From Protopterus annectens (Eukaryota; Chordata; Ceratodontiformes; Protopteridae), in the NCBI RefSeq assembly GCF_019279795.1, contig NC_056732.1, positions 1,074,553,240 through 1,074,617,239 of the forward strand: a stretch of DNA of 64,000 bases, in the 5' to 3' direction. Made by a program: the position numbers and the translations under genes. Of this stretch, positions 57,771-64,000 are shown piece after piece (the first letter of the stretch is position 1; the number at the start of each line of letters is the position of its first letter). Below the pieces are notes generated by a model. It ran no database searches, was not told where the DNA came from, and saw only the letters and a program-made list of their open reading frames with translations.

Positions 57771-59792
57771 GTTTAGGTTGTTTCATCAGAAACTATCCAA
57801 TGACCCATTTTTAAACACCTTTATTGAATTATCACTTGTGACATAGTCAAACTTATTGTTTGATTATTTTTTATAAATGTATTAACACCTTCACATTTAT
57901 AAACATTACACATCATGTATAATCTTCTATGCAATATAGTTAAGCCAACATTACATAAATTGTTCAATTCCTTGATTCTGTTAAACCATATTCTTCCTCC
58001 AAAACACTTTTCTGCAGAAACTCTTCACACAATTTCCATTTCTTTAAATATGTAGCTTACTCCTACCATTTTCTAAAGATCCTATTTCCTGTTATTTTAT
58101 CTCTGTTACAATTTTCACTGCTTCAGGTATGTATGGTTTAGACTTTGATTTCAATTTTCTAGTAACTTCTTTTTTGGCAGTCACCAGAATTAAACTTAAC
58201 AAGACCTTGCTATGCCTGAGGAATTCAGATCCTGTATTCCAGCTCAGAAAAACAATTTCCTTAGTTGCACTGATTTCTTGCCCATCACTCCTAGCAGAGT
58301 ACACTGTAGGGAATTTTTAAAGTCTGCCAACTGATTACATTCCAAAAACATACACTCCCAGATATCTTTTTCTTCCTCATTACACCTCCAACATTGGTCA
58401 TCTTTCTGAGGAAAAAAAGTCTATAGAGTCTGCCTGGGGTATAAAAGTATCAAAGCAAACACTTAAAGCAAAAATCCTAAATCTTTTAGACTATGTTGCA
58501 TACTGGGGAGCCATACATATATCCTCCCATTGTTTCTTGGTGAATTGCTTACCTAATTTTGCTTCCCAATCTTTTAAGACCTCCTCTGACTGATTTCAAT
58601 AGTTATCGTGCAATACTTTATATGCCCTACTAATTATCCCCTTTTATCAGCAGCTTCTGTTCTAGATACAACTAAAAACTCGACCAGTGCAGGTCTTTCA
58701 CTTAGGATTCCTCTATCCATTTCTCTTTGCCTATACACTGATATCAGTCCCCGAAAGAGAAGGCAATCTCTAACCTACAATCCAAATGTCTTTGTGGCCT
58801 CATCCACTCGATTACCTTTTCCTTTCAATTATTCAAATACCTTGGTTCCTTTGCCAGTTTCCTCCAGTAAATACCAGCCTCATCTTGTCCACTTTCTGTA
58901 CCCCTAATTACAATCATTCCAATTGGCAGAATCTCCCTTCTCCATTCTCGTGTTGGCTTAGTTCTTAGTATACCTTCTGCTACTTTATGAATATAATATT
59001 CTGTATGACTGTTGCTATTCTCCTTAAGAATCTGCATCCCAAATCCCACTCTTTCCTTATTTCTTGAATTTCCCTCCTGCCTCATCATAATCCCTTTCCA
59101 CTTTTAATTGTAGCTTTCTGCTTCTATTATGTATAAGTGCCTTAACTGTGGAGCTCTATACTATCCCTTCAAAACAGGTAATCCTAAACCACCTTGTTCT
59201 ATTGGAAGGATCAACTTATCCCCCTTGACACTTGCCCTCTTCTCCTGCCAGATAAAATCCTTCAACTCTTTATTAATTACTATCCACAACTTCTCTTCTG
59301 GTTGATAAAAATATGCCTGACCTGTTTATAAAACTAAAGAGACTAAAAACATTTTACTACTTCTATCTTGATATGCATATCCATAGGCAAGAGCTTCCAG
59401 TTTCAAAGTTTTTCTATTATCTTTTGTTTAGTCTCTTCCCACACATCCTTAGCTGCCATAACAGCTTCCCTTTTAACCCATATTTCTAAATACTTAATTT
59501 TATCATATCTCCGTAAATATGGATATTGCTAAACCAATTCATGTGTGGGTACATAGTTTACAGATTACAATTGGTTTATCTTCATTAATCCTTTTTTTTA
59601 AATCTTCATTAATCTTATATCCTAAAAAAATGGAACTGTTTCAGAATGTTCCACAGCAGTGAGATTTCCTTTTCTGGTGCTATCAAATGTAAAATAACAC
59701 CATCTGCAGATAAAGCAATCTTTTCTTGAACATCATACCAACTATATCCTTGAATTTCTTAGTTGTTCATTTTCGTTACTAGTGGTTCTAAA

Positions 59793-60023
59793 TATAGGTT
59801 CATAGGTTCATAGATTAGTACTAGGTTAACTGCCCTTGTGGGCCATTTTAAGCCTAGCAAATTATCCCATGTGAGAATCAAACCCTGCACCTTGTGTCTG
59901 TAAGGTAAACACCTTAACCATTATGCCAACCTCCCACCTATAGAACCATTCGCCCGAAGACAGACTTGAACCCTGGATCCTCAGATTGAAAGTCTGATGC
60001 TGTACCGACTGAGCTATCCAGGT
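59793..60023 (-). mobile_element. chimeric SINE: tRNA-Lys unit joined to tRNA-derived SINE
   Basis: On the minus strand a complete 73-nt tRNA-Lys-like unit (60023 to 59951) is followed after a short spacer by the tRNA-derived SINE seen at 808-942, with its CR1-like tail ending CCTATGAACCTAT. Comparison with the other L1 copy (near 36272) shows the whole block is one insertion, with related flanks TTCTAAATA and TTCAAATAA. The chimera was therefore probably retroposed as a single RNA by CR1 machinery. Confidence 0.7.
59951..60023 (-). pseudogene. tRNA-Lys-like unit (anticodon position reads TTC)
   Basis: 73 nt with a full cloverleaf layout. The D arm has TAGCTCAGTCGGTA, the anticodon arm TCAGA-CTTTCAA-TCTGA, and the T arm CAGGG-TTCAAGT. 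It closely resembles vertebrate tRNA-Lys(TTT), but the anticodon reads TTC after one base change, and the acceptor, D and T stems have mismatches. No CCA follows and the SINE continues directly, so this is a SINE head or pseudogene, not a working tRNA. Confidence 0.75.
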
Positions 60024-60463
60024 TTCAAATAACTTAAATACAAAAGAGAAAGAGAACACCCATGCCTGGTTCCTCTATTCAGACGCAACATATCACAGAG
60101 GAACCCTCCCACTTTGAATTTTGCCTCCAATCACTCATATATCGTCCTAATTAACCTTATTATTGTATCAGGAAATGCAAATGCTTCCATTGTCCTACTC
60201 GTAAAATCCCAGCTTATTCTGTCAAATGTTCAGTTCATGGCAACAACAGCAGTATTTTCTTGCATTCTGCTTCCCTCTGGATTATCATTGTTTATTAATG
60301 TTATCATTGTTCTATTAATATTTTCAAATGTTTTCCTTCCGTCAACAAAACCACATTGATCCATATCTATCAGTTTTGGCAATGCCTCTGCCATTCTTTT
60401 AGTCATTACTGACATAAACAATTTATAATAATGGTTTAAAATTGAAATAGTCTTATTTAAAGC

Positions 60464-60779
60464 AGGTCTATGTCAGTTCTTCGAACGCTTAAAATTTTGA
60501 ACGTTACATGGTCGAGGTCAAACGTTCGAAATTTCAAATGTTTGAAGACTGACTTTCAACAGCGCCATACGGTGCAGATAGGGAGAATTTCCCTTTTCTG
60601 CACTGAAGTGCGGTCTCGGAGTTGGTATATTTAAGTAGGGGGGGTGTGGGTGGGGCGCAGTGAGTTTTTCTTGTTTCATTTTTTTTTTAATTTAATATTC
60701 AAACATCCAAATGTCGAACATTTGGTCTTGACCATGTAACGTTCAACATTTTGGATGTTTGAATATTTAACATAGACCC
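60464..60779. mobile_element. palindromic element E4 (GGRTCTA family) with 8-bp duplication
   Basis: 316 bp flanked by a perfect 8-bp duplication TTTAAAGC (60456-60463 and 60780-60787). Alignment with the other L1 (about 35835-35880) shows that removing the element and one copy restores the expected L1 length. Inverted ends of about 85 bp, roughly three-quarters identical by eye, begin AGGTCTATG / GGGTCTATG. The shared core at about 60566-60660 includes TACGGTGCAGATAGGG, GAATTTCCCTTTTC and AAGTAGGGGG. An 8-bp duplication fits hAT- or P-type transposition. No coding capacity. Confidence 0.88.
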
Positions 60780-62401
60780 TTTAAAGCTACATCTGATGGG
60801 TCTTTACCATTACAGTCATCAAAGATTTTTTCCAGGATGTTGGCGCACTGCTTCCCCTCCTTTTAAAATACTGTTAGACAAAACCTTTCACAACTTTAAA
60901 ATGTTCTTCCCTCCTAACTTCCAAACTTCCACTGGAATACCATCCATTCTTGGGACCTCCTTGCAGAATGGTTATACATCAACATTTCTGTCTCATCTCT
61001 TCTTATCATAACTAATTATTGACCCTCATCTACCGCTAACCTCGGCATATTTAAGTCTTCCATAAATATTTCCATTTATGCTTTTTCTTGATTTCCTTAT
61101 TTCTCTGCTTTCTACAAATTTTCATAAAATTTATGAAATATCTCTACTATCTCTACAATATCACGGCTTATTTTTCTTGTTACAGGCTCCATAAGTTTGA
61201 CAACAACCCTTTCTACTTTCTGCTGCCAAGGCATTGTGCCAAAAGCTTTTATGCTCTGGAATTATTATCAAACAAAAGTTGTTTAACAGCAATCTTTCTA
61301 AATATATGCATATTATCCAGGTACTCCCTTATTTCTCTTTAGGACTCTGAAATTGTGCCTCTTCTTGTCTGTGAGATTACCTTTATTCTGTAATACTTTA
61401 ACCTTTGCCAGGCCCTCTAAATAATTATTTTTACTTCTTAACCATAACTCTTATTGTTTTTCTTTTACTTCTACCATACTTTAAAATCCAGTTTCATTTT
61501 ACCCCACTCACTATCTATAACTTCTGGAGTACTTTCCATCTTCCCTAATAACTCCCAGATAATTTCCATTTCCCTTTCCTTGAATTCCCCTTTTTTAACA
61601 TGTAGATGGGGAAGTACCAGTGTCTCATCTTTACTTTACCCTGCATTTTTATCTTAGTAATTATTGCTGCATGATCAGAAATAGCTATTGGATATGTCTC
61701 AAAATTCTCAATTTAATGCACATGTTCATATGAAATATAATTTATTTCTTCTGTAGCCCAGTTATTGTATCTTGGGGAGTACTATGTAAATTCTCTCAGA
61801 GCTCCTACTACTGAATTATCATTGTCCATACTAATTACTTTCATAAATTTCTTCAGAAACCTACCCTTGTTTGTTATATTTCCTTTCTATGCCTTCCAGA
61901 TAAATTTTCATTGTTGCAAATCAAATTCTAATACCATCTATAAGTAATATTTCCTAATGAAAGATGATTATTTCTCAAATCTTTTTTATGTTCCATAATA
62001 GTAGTTTTAAGTGGAATATAAATACATGGCAGCATAATCCTCGTCCCTTGTTAGTAGCCTCTTACTACCACAAATATGTCTTTATTATCTGTTTTCCTCT
62101 TCAATCACTGCTGGAGATCCTGTAGCAATTAATATAAGTACTCCTCTTTTCCTTTGTCCATGATATTGTGCTAAATATCCATACTGAAATCCTTTCTTTA
62201 TCAAGTTCACATGCTCAGTTCTTTCTAAATGTGTCTCCTGTAGCACTGCTATTTGCACTTTGCATTTTGTAGTATAAAGAAATATGTCTTCCTTTTAATC
62301 TGTACCTGTCAGGCCATTCACATTCCAAGATAATATGGAAAGTGTCATAATTATGATAAGAAGTCACTATTCCCACCTATTATATATGACAGTTTTTAAA
62401 T

Positions 62402-62868
62402 GTCTATTTCAAGCTTTTGTGATACGTGTACCCAGTAATGTTTGAAAGGTTGCTCCTTTATACAGTTTTGTCTTATCATCAACATTGGAACCTATGTTAC
62501 ACTTTATGAGACTTTTTGTTTTCATGAAAACCCTCAAAGACACACACCCAGATCACCCCCACACCTGTTAATTTAATACTACAAACACACAAAAAGGTGT
62601 ACAACTTCAAATAATGAAGTTTAAATGTTCATTTCCCGTTTTTGTGATATATACACCCACTTATGCTTGGCAGGTTGACCCTTTTCACAATTGTTTTCTT
62701 ATCATCAACCTTTGAATCTATGACACATTTTACAAGATTTTTTGTTTTAATGAAAACCCTCAAAAAATAAGAAATAAGATAAACACACCCCAGAACACCC
62801 ACATAACCTACTGACTTAATGCAAACACACAAAACTATGTACATCTTCAAATAATGAAGTTAACCCTC
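62402..62868 (-). repeat. tandem duplication of L1 inter-ORF region
   Basis: Two copies of about 230 bp (about 62402-62630 and 62631-62868), each with CTTCATTATTTGAAG, AGGGTTTTCAT and AGGTTCCAATGTTGATGATA-like blocks. The other L1 has a single copy (about 34218-34470). Confidence 0.8.
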
Positions 62869-63748
62869 CTAATAGGAATAACTTCCCCAGATAGACAGCT
62901 GCAAACATGGGTCTTAATAACATAAAGTTGAGGTTATCCATGCTAAGACTCAGGTTACTGTCTGTGCTTCTACTCTCTCTAATTGGTGTCTGTTCTTTTT
63001 TATTATTATTTCACTTTCAGATGTGAAAAAAAGTGCAAGCTTTCAAAAAACATTGACTTTCAGCCTAGAAGAAGCCAGTGCTTTGGCTTTCTTTTATTGC
63101 CCTATAATCAGCTTACTGCTGCAGGCTTTTAAAGATAAGATGAAACATGTTTTGCTAAAGAAAAACTTTTTATTATATTCAGTGTTCTCTTATTTACTAG
63201 TTTCCACTTAAAACTTATTAGATTAAGCTAAGTGTCTCAATCCAGACATTCACCTATGCAAAAGTAAGAAAAACATATCAGCTCTACATATCTTATGATC
63301 TATGTACTTTTGCACCCGAGCCCCCACTTCAACAATCCAAGATTACAGCCTATTAACCTAAACATGCTTTTGTTTAGCCTTTTTTTCTCTTTTTGCATTG
63401 TAATTCCTATACATTTCTTACTAATACAAAAGAAGAAAGAAAAAAGGCATCTGTTACTTTAGTATCTTTATCACATACAACAAATAAAAGTACTTTTCAC
63501 AATTTATATCATGAAGTTTCATAGAAATACTGTTAAGAACAGAAATTGTTTTACTTACAGTTAAGCTTTTCCTTCCTCTTCCCCCTCCCTTCAGTGTCCT
63601 TCCAAACATTAATGACATGAAGTGAGGCAAATGCTTTTCAGTTCCCCACAAGTTTAACAAAGTCAACAAAAGTTCACTCCTTCCACTTTTTCATGTACAG
63701 CCATATTTCACAAATGTGATCGATACTTTGCAGATTCACATTTATTCA

Positions 63749-63997
63749 CTAATTTTCCTGTTGCTGGCCTTCTTCCTGTTCATCTCCATCACTCAGCTCC
63801 AGATTCTGGTCCCATTCCACAATTCTTCTGGTCAAATCCTGTGCTTTTCTCTGTCTCTCAAGCATGTTCCTTTGGAACAATGGAAAAGGTTTCACTGGTA
63901 AAGTCTCTTCATGTGCTTTGTTATCAGAAGAATGGGATGCAGAGTCCCTTTGGCTTGATGGTTCACTTTTTATTGGGAAAACTTTTGCATTTCCTCC
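63749..63997 (-). CDS. L1 ORF1 C-terminal part, second copy
   Basis: Open for 83 codons from the window edge region to the stop at 63749-63751. It includes GNAKVFPIKSEPSSQ, LPVKPFPLFQRNMLERQRKA and the acidic end LSDGDEQEEGQQQEN. The homologous stretch in the other L1 (17950-18203) is interrupted several times. A stop codon in the same frame sits at the very edge of the window, so whether the complete ORF1 is open cannot be told. Confidence 0.6.
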   Translation of the reverse strand, partial: GGNAKVFPIKSEPSSQRDSASHSSDNKAHEETLPVKPFPLFQRNMLERQRKAQDLTRRIVEWDQNLELSDGDEQEEGQQQEN

Positions 63998-64000
63998 TTA

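Larger units (their letters stand above)
57950..62348 (-). pseudogene. L1 ORF2, second copy
   Basis: The ATG at 62348 opens MTLSILSWNVNGLTG (endonuclease start). RT segments include MAEALPKLIDMDQCGFVDG (60230-60421) and, on the far side of the SINE insertion, a decayed active-site block near 59690-59740 (LSADGVIL instead of FADDIIL). The C-terminal part (58092-58304) reads TKEIVFLSWNTGSEFLRHSK, matching the other copy at 37753 onward. Many stops and shifts plus two insertions make it inactive. Confidence 0.8.
57808..64000 (-). mobile_element. L1-type LINE, second copy, runs off the window
   Basis: Minus-strand copy of the L1 family seen at 16640-38213: 3' end (57808-57900), ORF2 (about 57950-62348), a duplicated inter-ORF region (62402-62868) and the ORF1 C-terminus (63749-63997). 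Insertions are a tRNA-Lys/SINE chimera (59793-60023) and palindromic element E4 (60464-60779). It lacks the DIRS elements and the 1.6-kb insertion of the other copy and so serves as their empty-site reference. Confidence 0.88.

Noticed and set aside
59951-60023. Functional tRNA gene
   Set aside because: Stem mismatches, an altered anticodon, no terminator-like T run and direct fusion to a SINE argue for a retroposed pseudogene.

Overview
The window looks like intergenic DNA from a large, repeat-rich, AT-rich vertebrate genome. The mix of CR1, L2, RTE and L1 LINEs, DIRS elements, a Penelope-like element, hAT-type DNA transposons and tRNA-derived SINEs fits a lungfish or an amphibian best. That assignment is inference; no host gene was recognised that would settle the species.

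Left part (1-16.6 kb): a tRNA-derived SINE, a decayed L1-type endonuclease stretch, a CR1 remnant carrying a small L1 3' insertion, a diverged minisatellite, a CR1 ORF1 remnant, a Penelope-like element (13471-14632) with a still-open GIY-YIG frame between 50-bp inverted repeats, and a weak DIRS recombinase remnant.

Centre (about 16.6-38.2 kb): one plus-strand L1 broken apart by later insertions. These are an unclassified 1.6-kb insertion (18637-20249), a minus-strand DIRS element (20674-26425) and a plus-strand DIRS element (26482-34210). The two DIRS elements sit only 56 bp apart in the L1. The first carries a 177-bp hAT-like element. The second carries a 2.3-kb hAT-like element that contains a further hAT-like element and a CR1 tail. 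A second L1 copy at the right end of the window supplies the uninterrupted sequence, so the DIRS boundaries can be read to the base.

Right part (38.2-64 kb): a long GT/CA/TA microsatellite holding three short palindromic elements; a nearly full-length minus-strand CR1 (42322-46230); a 5'-truncated plus-strand L2 (47080-49450); a nearly full-length minus-strand L2 (50186-55790) split by a young RTE in the other orientation; a DIRS-like remnant with an unrecognised reading frame beside it; and a minus-strand L1 (57808-64000, running off the window) that contains a tRNA-Lys/SINE chimera and a palindromic element.

The most novel-looking observation is a family of four short elements (41147-41505, 41540-42013, 49641-49852, 60464-60779). 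They share a core of about 40-90 bp but have different palindromic arms. The three with intact termini begin with a GGRTCTA-like motif, and three of the four lie in TA microsatellites. The window holds no supportable host protein gene, functional tRNA, rRNA or CRISPR array.
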